A DNA stretch of 64,000 bases from Bdellovibrio sp. BCCA (lineage in GTDB: Bacteria > Bdellovibrionota > Bdellovibrionia > Bdellovibrionales > Bdellovibrionaceae): positions 62,001 to 126,000 of the forward strand of contig NZ_JBBNAC010000002.1 in the NCBI RefSeq assembly GCF_037996825.1, written 5' to 3'. The first letter of the stretch is position 1; each line of letters opens with the position of its first letter. The position numbers were made by a program, and so were the translations under genes. The notes below the pieces were generated by a model, which saw only the letters and a program-made list of their open reading frames with translations, searched no databases and had not been told where the DNA came from. Positions 58,123-64,000 of the stretch are shown here, in pieces.

Positions 58123-58626
58123 TCACTCCGTCAACTTAATGAATTCTTGATCGCCTTTAACATAGAGCGGATGTCTTGGTTCGCCGTTCTTTGTTTTACC
58201 TAAGCAGAATAGGTCGTTGTACATTCCCACAATCTGTGTCGCGCGATCTTTAGCGAACTTATGAGCTCCCCACGCTGCAATAATTGGAAGGCCTTTATGT
58301 TTTCCGATCTGTTCTGCGATATGTCGATCATTCTCTGGACCGATTGGGTCGGAACTTTTAGCTAAAGATTCTGGATCCGGCGATCTAAGAGCGAATAAGT
58401 TAACTACCGTGAGCTGAGTGGCCCCAGCACGCTTAGCAAACGCAATACATCTTCTGATTGTAGGATCATCAACAGAAGCATCTGCCGTCGAAGGATTTAA
58501 CATAATGAAAAGCATTGGCTTATGCCACCTTAAGACGGAATTTAAACTTCTCGTGAGAACGTATCGATATTTTCCACACTCACTAAGGATAGCCGTTCCC
58601 TTATTTTCTTCTTTTGTTTCAATCAT
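58123..58626 (-). CDS. DUF1643 protein
   Basis: A 167-residue soluble protein with the DUF1643 signature: FIMLNPSTADASVDDPTIRRCIAFA, then VNLFALRSPDPESL, then GPENDRHI, then AAWGAHK. DUF1643 is found mainly on phages and plasmids; its biochemical role is unknown to me. The stop overlaps the start region of the next gene. Confidence 0.85.
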   Translation of the reverse strand: MIETKEENKGTAILSECGKYRYVLTRSLNSVLRWHKPMLFIMLNPSTADASVDDPTIRRCIAFAKRAGATQLTVVNLFALRSPDPESLAKSSDPIGPENDRHIAEQIGKHKGLPIIAAWGAHKFAKDRATQIVGMYNDLFCLGKTKNGEPRHPLYVKGDQEFIKLTE

Positions 58627-58637
58627 AACAATTGTTC

Positions 58638-58982
58638 CTACCGTTTTCTGCTCTTTGGCTGAAATCCGTGATTTGGCCTGAAAATATCTCTCTTATTCAT
58701 TTTCCGATAGTGAGGAATATTCTCTTCCGCTTTATCAAAAACAGATGTATTCACTTCAATCAAGGAAGGTGCCCCGAAATCAACGCTCTCAATTGTTTTG
58801 ATACTTTCATTTACTGACATGTTTCCACTTCGCACGTCGGATGGTGTAATTTCAGTTGGTAGAGGATTCACAATAAAAATATCGCGAGATCTTAGTTGTG
58901 CCTGTAGAAGGATAAGAGTCATCAAATGTAGGTGTCGCACGATTCTTCCTGAGCCAGCATAGAAAACCTCACTGTAGTTCAT
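58638..58982 (-). CDS. hypothetical protein
   Basis: A 114-residue protein with a mildly hydrophobic N-terminal third (RHLHLMTLILLQAQL) and a basic C-terminal tail (NHGFQPKSRKR). No family is recognised. AAAAGGTAATTACTC precedes the ATG; operator array O9 lies ~66 nt upstream. It lies 11 nt upstream of the DUF1643 gene and is probably the operon's first gene. Confidence 0.5.
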   Translation of the reverse strand: MNYSEVFYAGSGRIVRHLHLMTLILLQAQLRSRDIFIVNPLPTEITPSDVRSGNMSVNESIKTIESVDFGAPSLIEVNTSVFDKAEENIPHYRKMNKRDIFRPNHGFQPKSRKR

Positions 58983-59047
58983 GAGTAATTACCTTTTTTT
59001 GGATGAAATAAATGATATACTCATGATATCAGTTCACTGCCACCTTT

Positions 59048-59065
59048 ACCATGTTTACCGTAGTT
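59048..59065. promoter_or_regulatory. 9-bp operator array O9
   Basis: ACCATGTTT and ACCGTAGTT in tandem (plus ACCTTT before them) in the gap 58983-59093. It is upstream of the - strand gene at 58982. TATCAT sequences between could be the -10. Confidence 0.5.
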
Positions 59066-59093
59066 AAAGATGATGGCCGTATCATTTCGGGAA

Positions 59094-59621
59094 TCACCAA
59101 TCCAAGCTCGTCAAGGCAACCTTCCAAAAAGACTTTTTCCCGACCACAACTTCAACTTTTTCAACGCGAAGTGTGAATCTGGATAATTCTTTGGGCATTT
59201 TTGATGGGCCTGACCACTTAAAATTTCCTTCCCGTTCCTGAGCGCAAGCTGCACAATCGGAAAAATTTCCTGGACAGCCCTTTATATGAACGGGATCGCG
59301 AGGCTCATCAAAACGTCCGAAGAAGTCAGTCTTATACCAAGCCTTAGGGCACGGATACATACAAGTAAATGACGTACTGAAGGTCTCTTTAATCCATAAC
59401 GTCTGACCTTCAAAGAATGGTGAATTTACAACTTGGGAAAGGCTCTGCTTGTTATCTTTCGTCCACCAACTCCATTGTGATCCTTTGTTGTATCGGTCAA
59501 AATAGGCATCATTGCATGGAGGGATGAGAAAGATGTCTAGGGGTCGAAGAATCTCAATTCGCCGCTTAGAGTAAAGTTCTCTGATTTCTTTAGTTGATAG
59601 AACAATTGATTCAAGTGACAT
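59094..59621 (-). CDS. phage-type ASCH/PUA-like protein
   Basis: A 175-residue protein. The motif set 'FEGQTLWIKETF' (cf. G-x-x-L-x-V-x-E) and WSGPSKMPKELSRFTLRVEKVEV (cf. S-x-x-M-P-x-x-x-S-R) matches the ASCH-like proteins frequent in phages. Four Cys in a short loop (FSDCAACAQ plus two earlier) may bind zinc. It ends at VALTSLDW. The ATG at 59621 overlaps the preceding TAA. Confidence 0.7.
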   Translation of the reverse strand: MSLESIVLSTKEIRELYSKRRIEILRPLDIFLIPPCNDAYFDRYNKGSQWSWWTKDNKQSLSQVVNSPFFEGQTLWIKETFSTSFTCMYPCPKAWYKTDFFGRFDEPRDPVHIKGCPGNFSDCAACAQEREGNFKWSGPSKMPKELSRFTLRVEKVEVVVGKKSFWKVALTSLDW

Positions 59622-60307
59622 TATTGACCCCTCTCTTGACAATATTCTCTGCGCTGGTCTTCCCTGTATTGTTTCAACAGAGCTTCTTTTTCTTTTTCTT
59701 CATAATGGATAACAAGATCGGTGTATTCGAGCATCGCACCTTTATCTAGTATCTCTTTTAATTCGGTTCTCGTGAACTTACTCAACTGAGATCCGATCAC
59801 CGGGCAATGTTTCTGTTTGACGACGCAGTATTGATCAGTGTTAGTGTAGTTCCAGCAGATTGTATCGTCCCGATGAGGCGCATGTTCTGATTGAAGGCCG
59901 CTGTCCCTTAAGAATTCGACAATATCTTCCTCAAGAACTGGACAGATAACCGGGATTTTTTCGTTCTTAAGTTCTTGGACTTGGTCCATTGTTTGACGAA
60001 AACCGTAAAATTCACCTTTGTCACAAAAGTAAGGGTTCTCGAAATCTTCATCAGATATCACAATTTTCGGTTCAATTTCCATGTCACAAGATGACGCATT
60101 CTCATTCTCAAAATATTCATTTACGAATGGTTCGGTTTGCGTCGACTTTACCTCTACCTTCGCTTTCGAATAGACTGCGGTGTGCGATGGTACTTTTAGA
60201 TTATTAGCAGCCGCTATCGGCGTTTTTGTATCAATATTCAATGAGGTATAAACGCCAATAGTGATCAGACTTGATAATAAGCAGAGTAATATTTCCCTAA
60301 GGACCAT
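59621..60307 (-). CDS. membrane-anchored protein with Cys-containing periplasmic domain
   Basis: A 228-residue protein: an N-terminal helix (EILLCLLSSLITIGVYTSL) as signal anchor, a ~35-residue linker, then a hydrophilic domain with about nine Cys (PYFCDKGE, VICPVLEED, TICWNYTNTDQYCVVKQKHCPV), likely disulphide-bonded outside the cytoplasm. The end is charged and helical. ATG at 60307 follows AGAGGAGTGGCG. No family is recognised. Confidence 0.6.
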   Translation of the reverse strand: MVLREILLCLLSSLITIGVYTSLNIDTKTPIAAANNLKVPSHTAVYSKAKVEVKSTQTEPFVNEYFENENASSCDMEIEPKIVISDEDFENPYFCDKGEFYGFRQTMDQVQELKNEKIPVICPVLEEDIVEFLRDSGLQSEHAPHRDDTICWNYTNTDQYCVVKQKHCPVIGSQLSKFTRTELKEILDKGAMLEYTDLVIHYEEKEKEALLKQYREDQRREYCQERGQ

Positions 60308-60324
60308 CGCCACTCCTCTATTAG

Positions 60325-60606
60325 CTACTTCTGAAGCCCTTGGTATACCTTGGTAAATTTCTTTCCTCTTACGTGAACTGTGACCTTACATTTACCTTTG
60401 AAAGTCGTTAAGTGGCTGACAATCGTTGGACCCACAACTTGGAATGGATCCGCGCCTTTTGGTAATTGTGGACGAGAATCAAAAGTGACAAGATCACCAG
60501 ACTTCAAATCGCGTTTTTGAGCATTCTTTTTGAAAATGGCCGTACTAATTCTTCCATTGTCTTCAGTTGTTACTTTATAGATTTTCTGTACTTTGTTTGT
60601 ATTCAT
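60325..60606 (-). CDS. small basic hypothetical protein
   Basis: A 93-residue basic, beta-rich protein (KVTTEDNGRISTAIF, GDLVTFDSRPQLPKGADPF, CKVTVHVRGKKFTKVYQG). It overlaps the 3' end of the GIY-YIG gene in another frame; the ATG at 60606 has GAGGAAGAAAATC in front. No family is recognised. Confidence 0.55.
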   Translation of the reverse strand: MNTNKVQKIYKVTTEDNGRISTAIFKKNAQKRDLKSGDLVTFDSRPQLPKGADPFQVVGPTIVSHLTTFKGKCKVTVHVRGKKFTKVYQGLQK

Positions 60607-61375
60607 GATTTTCTTCCTCTTTCTTATCGTCATTATTGGAGCTCGCGTCTTGGCTCTTTTGACGTTTTTTGGATTTATCTTCCGCTTTGGCGGTAGCTGT
60701 ATTGTAACCACTATTGATTGAATCGTAGTGGTTGATCCAGTGCTGCTCTCGTTCATTTAGAGTTTTGACATCCTTTACAACCTCAATTACCTCAAACTGC
60801 CAATCATCGATCTTTGAATTCAATACATGCTCATGAAACTTTGTGCCCGTAAGGTGGAACATATGCTGATACCACCGAAGAGTTACTGGCTGAGTCGTCT
60901 GGCCGATATAGACCATGCCGCTTTCTTTATTGGTTATCTTATAAATGCATGGAGGGCTTTTCCCATACTGGAGACGATACTCGTCAATTTTATCTTTGCG
61001 CACCAGAAGATTGCATCGATCAGAACACACCTCAGAGTTGCAATATTCGTTCATTTGTTTCTTCATAAGGTGTGTGTAAGGAGTTTCGCAGACTTTGCAA
61101 ACATGAACGGTTGTCCAATGTTTTCTCCATTCATTTGTTAATTCAACAATGAAGATTTTGAATTCAGCCTTAGTTTCTTTTTTCGTGATTTTTTCCGCAA
61201 GAATTACATCTAGTTCAGATTCAATCTGCGCCTTGGCTGACTTTTTGTCCTTGGCGGAAATGATGTCAATGTGCCAAATCTTGGCATAGAAATGATCTTT
61301 TTCAAGAGTCTTCAATTGATAGAAGAACTCTTTCAATTCTCCATCGTCTTTCAGGTCAGATTTTGCATCAGGCAT
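60575..61375 (-). CDS. GIY-YIG nuclease with N-terminal zinc-finger-like domain
   Basis: A 266-residue endonuclease. The GIY-YIG fold lies at ~142-230: CIYKITNKESGMVYIGQT (I144-Y145, Y156-I-G158), Arg167 in TLRWYQHM, and the catalytic Glu in LNEREQHWI. Residues ~93-121 carry a Cys cluster (CKVCETPY, YCNSEVCSDRC), a likely zinc finger for DNA contact. The C-terminus is charged and low-complexity. Free-standing members act as homing or defence nucleases. Confidence 0.8.
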   Translation of the reverse strand: MPDAKSDLKDDGELKEFFYQLKTLEKDHFYAKIWHIDIISAKDKKSAKAQIESELDVILAEKITKKETKAEFKIFIVELTNEWRKHWTTVHVCKVCETPYTHLMKKQMNEYCNSEVCSDRCNLLVRKDKIDEYRLQYGKSPPCIYKITNKESGMVYIGQTTQPVTLRWYQHMFHLTGTKFHEHVLNSKIDDWQFEVIEVVKDVKTLNEREQHWINHYDSINSGYNTATAKAEDKSKKRQKSQDASSNNDDKKEEENHEYKQSTENL

Positions 61376-61389
61376 TTAAGTTCCGCGCC

Positions 61390-61707
61390 TTACTTGTTGT
61401 CAGTTGATTTAACGACGACGTATTTTGCTTTGAATTTCCCTGGCTCAAGAACTTCAAGTTTGTTGTTGTCTTTATCGTAGACAATCCAATTCCCTTGACG
61501 AACTTTCTTTGGTTGACCGCCACAATCAACGTCAATATCGTAACCGTTGTCATCTTCCATTGCGCCAAGGTCTAATGCCGAAATGGCATCCATGACATCG
61601 TTGTCGTAGGATCCATAATAAATCGCGAACGCCTTCGCTTCAGTTTTTACTGATTTGACTGCCTTCAATACTCGAAGAGCTCCAGTAGTTGCATTCAGTG
61701 TGTTCAT
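61390..61707 (-). CDS. small hypothetical protein
   Basis: A 105-residue acidic protein with a helical first half and a beta-like second half (DIDVDCGGQPKKVRQGNWIVYDKDNNKLEVLEPGKFKAKY), typical of small phage proteins but not assigned. GGTGGAGATAAACT precedes the ATG. It is followed 14 nt later by the GIY-YIG gene. Confidence 0.55.
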   Translation of the reverse strand: MNTLNATTGALRVLKAVKSVKTEAKAFAIYYGSYDNDVMDAISALDLGAMEDDNGYDIDVDCGGQPKKVRQGNWIVYDKDNNKLEVLEPGKFKAKYVVVKSTDNK

Positions 61708-61775
61708 AGTTTATCTCCACCATCAGAGCAATTAGCTTGAAAAGCTCAATTTTTGAGAATGAATTCTTCTTTTCT

Positions 61776-63776
61776 TTATGCGGCGATCATCTTTAGCACA
61801 CCATCCCAGTTTAGAACGACGGCCCCTTTCGATTTTGCCTTTTCAACTTTGTCGCCTGGGTCATCCCCTACAATCAGAAAATTCAGTTTATTGGAAACGG
61901 AACCAAGTACGGAACCACCAGCCTCTTCAATGACCGCTTTAGCAGCATCTCGTTTAATAGGAAGTGTCCCGGTGATAAGAAATGTTTTACCACTTAGAGG
62001 TCCACCGATTCGCTCAACCATTTCTTCAATTTGGACGCCGTTTTTGATAATTTCTCGAACTTCTTCCTGAAAATCGACGGAACTAACTGTTCTAGAAATA
62101 GACTCTTGCATCACTACCCCGACATCTGGGATTTTTGCGAGCTCTTCGGCTCTACTTGCACCTAAAAGGAAGCCTTCTACCGTCTTGAAAGTTTTGGCTA
62201 AGTCTTTAGAGGTCGACTCGCCGACGTGACGAATGCCCATGGCGTGAATAAACTGCCATAATGTATGCTTTTTGGTAGATTTTATGTTTTTCAGGATGTT
62301 TTCGACAGATTTCTTACCCTGTTTTTCCAATGTGAGCAGTTGTTCTTCCGAAAGTTTATACAAGTCAGATGGCTTTTTAACCAATCCCTTACGAACGAGT
62401 ACCTCAATGAGCCTTTCGCCCACTTTATCGATATTCATTCCCTTACGGGAAACATAGTGCGCCAGAGAAGCTACAACGACGCCTGTGCACTTATTATTGG
62501 TACAGCGGATGATGGCCTCCCCTTCAGGTCTAACTGCAACAGATCCGCATTCTGGGCATTCTGGCTTCATTTTATAGACCTTCAGGATTGGGCAGCTTCG
62601 CTCGGGAAGATATCGCACGACTTCCGGGATCACATCGCCGCTCCGACGAATTGCCACGTAGCCTCCAATACGAACTCCCATGGCATCAATTTCACTTTGG
62701 TTATGGAGAGTGGCCCGTTCAACCGTCACTCCACCAACCGGAACTGGATCTAAAATCGCAACAGGAGTGAGGGCGCCAGTCCTCCCCACTTGCACGATAA
62801 TATCGAGGACCTTAGTAACAATTTCCTCGGGCTCAAATTTCAAAGCTGTAGCCCATTTCGGCGACTTTGAAATCATCCCAAGCTCTTCCTGTTCTTTGAG
62901 TTTGTTCACCTTAACTGTGAGGCCGTCAATGGGGAATGGTAGTTCTGCACGTACCTTCTGGAGTAAATTATAGATCTCGATAATCTTGTTAGGGTCTTTA
63001 GTTACCAATGGAAGCTTAACTAACGGAGTATTGATTGTGGTCTGAAAACCGTATTCGGCCAAAGTCGACAGCACTTCGTCTTGTTGCTCAAACTGATCCT
63101 GTTCAAGAATTTGGTACGCAATGAACCTTAGAGGCCGTTTTGCAGCAATGGTTGAATCGAGCTGACGAACTGAACCAGCCGCCAGATTTCGCGGATTAGC
63201 GTATATCTTCTCGCCTTTTTCTGCCTGCTGTCTGTTGATCAAATCGAAGGAAGCAAAATCAATTACCACCTCCCCGCGAATCGTGACTGTCTTACCAGTG
63301 CCAACCAAAGATTCGATTTTCAAAGGAAGATTCTTGATCGTCCTTACGTTCTCGGTGACATCTTCACCTACTGTACCGTCGCCCCTTGTTGCTGCTTGAT
63401 GGTAAAAGCCTCCAACGTACTTGATTTCCATTGAAAGGCCATCGTGTTTAAACTCGGTGACTGTTTCTCGATCTCCAACCTTTTTTAGAAAATCAAGTAG
63501 CTCTTCCACATTGTAGGTATTCCCGAGGCTCAACATAGGAACATCGCGAACAACCTTATTGAACCCTGAAAGGACAGGGCCACCAACGCGTCTTGATGGG
63601 GAGTCGAACTCAATAAGCTCCGGAAACTCCTGTTCAAGCATCAAAAGTTCAGCATAAAGAACGTCATATTCTTTATCTGTGATCGAAGGAGCATCGAGCG
63701 TATAATAGTTGTAGTTATGGCGGTTGATGACTTTAACTAACTCAGAATAACGAGATTTGGCCTCATTAAAATTCAC
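61776..63776 (-). CDS. ligA: NAD-dependent DNA ligase
   Basis: A 666-residue, full-length LigA that seals nicks in DNA using NAD. The adenylated Lys110 is in EFKHDGLSMEIKY (K-x-D-G). The NAD-binding N-terminal Ia domain, OB-fold, Cys4 zinc finger (CPECGS... RCTNNKCTG), helix-hairpin-helix region and C-terminal BRCT domain (LSGKTFLITGTL to the end) are all present. GTG start with GGGAGAATATC in front. It could be the host's essential copy or an element-borne one; an ATP-type ligase is also present (33787). Confidence 0.95.
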   Translation of the reverse strand: MNFNEAKSRYSELVKVINRHNYNYYTLDAPSITDKEYDVLYAELLMLEQEFPELIEFDSPSRRVGGPVLSGFNKVVRDVPMLSLGNTYNVEELLDFLKKVGDRETVTEFKHDGLSMEIKYVGGFYHQAATRGDGTVGEDVTENVRTIKNLPLKIESLVGTGKTVTIRGEVVIDFASFDLINRQQAEKGEKIYANPRNLAAGSVRQLDSTIAAKRPLRFIAYQILEQDQFEQQDEVLSTLAEYGFQTTINTPLVKLPLVTKDPNKIIEIYNLLQKVRAELPFPIDGLTVKVNKLKEQEELGMISKSPKWATALKFEPEEIVTKVLDIIVQVGRTGALTPVAILDPVPVGGVTVERATLHNQSEIDAMGVRIGGYVAIRRSGDVIPEVVRYLPERSCPILKVYKMKPECPECGSVAVRPEGEAIIRCTNNKCTGVVVASLAHYVSRKGMNIDKVGERLIEVLVRKGLVKKPSDLYKLSEEQLLTLEKQGKKSVENILKNIKSTKKHTLWQFIHAMGIRHVGESTSKDLAKTFKTVEGFLLGASRAEELAKIPDVGVVMQESISRTVSSVDFQEEVREIIKNGVQIEEMVERIGGPLSGKTFLITGTLPIKRDAAKAVIEEAGGSVLGSVSNKLNFLIVGDDPGDKVEKAKSKGAVVLNWDGVLKMIAA

Positions 63777-63803
63777 GATATTCTCCCGGCGCGAATGTTA
63801 GTT

Positions 63804-64000
63804 CTATCGATTTTTTATTTGTTCGAGTTTGGCGTAGGAGTACATCAAACCAACAAAGTAAAGGTCCGACGCAACCATCATCAAATGTGCGAAGGTAAAG
63901 GTCATCCACGCGGCCAATAAAACTACCTGGGATCCGGATAGATGAGAAAGAAATGTTATGCTGGAGGTAACTGGCAGAATGGCGAGATAAATGTTTATAT
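63804..64000 (-). CDS. membrane protein, partial (runs off right edge)
   Basis: The C-terminal 64 codons of a gene whose start lies beyond the window. The sequence is hydrophobic, with about three membrane stretches (IYLAILPVTSSITFL, VVLLAAWMTFTFAHLMMVA, LYFVGLMYSYAKLEQI). Stop is TAG at 63804. It is upstream of ligA in the same direction. No family is recognised. Confidence 0.6.
   Translation of the reverse strand, partial: INIYLAILPVTSSITFLSHLSGSQVVLLAAWMTFTFAHLMMVASDLYFVGLMYSYAKLEQIKNR

Noticed and set aside
61708-61775. Inverted repeat AGCTT-GAA-AAGCT with a following T-run on the + strand.
   Set aside because: All neighbouring genes are on the - strand, so it has no transcript to terminate; the stem is only 5 bp.
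1-64000. CRISPR arrays, insertion sequences, rRNA genes, long direct repeats, capsid, tail, terminase and conjugation genes.
   Set aside because: Looked for and not seen. The short repeats found are operator-like 9-mers and promoter boxes, not CRISPR repeats.

Overview
What it is. This is a 64-kb, gene-dense stretch with moderate GC and about 99 protein genes on both strands, most of them small, tightly packed and unrecognised. Six predicted lipoproteins (two with an all-glycine linker after the lipobox cysteine), other secreted proteins, a FliW homologue, a CarD-like regulator and a Lys/Ala-repeat histone-like peptide point to a Gram-negative, flagellated host. My best guess is the Bdellovibrionota or a neighbouring deltaproteobacterial lineage, by inference only because no rRNA or ribosomal gene is present. 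The content looks accessory: three DNA methyltransferases, a SNF2 helicase-nuclease, an NAD-dependent and an ATP-dependent DNA ligase, a DnaQ-like exonuclease, an SRAP repair protein, a MazG-like protein, a GIY-YIG nuclease, a tyrosine recombinase, three ASCH/PUA-like proteins and several phage-type small proteins (DUF7448-like, DUF1643, a VPAKRG protein). A megaplasmid, phage-plasmid, very large phage or integrated island would all fit. No capsid, tail, terminase or conjugation gene is visible.

Layout. 10-9576 (+): M17 aminopeptidase, metallophosphoesterase, unknowns, two lipoproteins and the histone-like peptide, closed by a strong terminator. 9622-16203 (-): Cys-rich and repeat proteins, a short tyrosine recombinase, an ASCH protein, a SymE-like/C5-methyltransferase fusion and unknowns. 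16402-18318: FolE2 (+), then FliW, small membrane proteins and a tRNA-like gene (-). 18496-24981 (+): small DNA-binding and phage-type proteins, a ParB-like protein, a CysQ-like phosphatase, an adenine/N4-cytosine-type methyltransferase and an ASCH protein. 25208-32826 (+): a secreted Cys-rich protein and two large lipoproteins ending in RCC1-like repeats. 32975-42815 (mixed): XRE regulator, ATP ligase, SRAP protein, nucleotidyltransferase/HTH pair, Bax-inhibitor-like membrane protein and exonuclease. 42832-48996 (-): MazG-like protein, SNF2-nuclease and a DUF4942-type methyltransferase. 49096-55225 (mostly +): phosphoesterase, phosphatase and secreted proteins. 55267-64000 (-): CarD-like protein, zincin, phage-type small proteins, GIY-YIG nuclease, LigA and a partial membrane protein.

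How it is wired. Two recurrent regulatory signals tie these scattered genes together and are the main discovery here. (1) A bipartite promoter-like element, roughly ATCATTTT then N8-9 then CCC(C/T)ATTTA, lies upstream of about 15 genes, always on the coding strand, with a 17-18 nt offset between boxes. At two genes without a Shine-Dalgarno site its last base is exactly 7 nt before the ATG, so it looks like the -10 region of a dedicated promoter class giving leaderless mRNAs there. It mostly drives lipoprotein, secreted and unknown genes. (2) A 9-bp unit (ACCATGTTT) repeated head to tail two or three times overlaps the promoters of about nine transcription units, enriched in DNA methyltransferases and other DNA-metabolism genes; it looks like an operator. 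The CarD-like gene carries both signals. This suggests a two-class programme, perhaps early/maintenance versus late/surface genes, encoded by one autonomous element.

Limits. Everything was read by eye. Family calls rest on recognisable motifs, unknown genes are labelled as such, and both regulatory motifs need a computed search.
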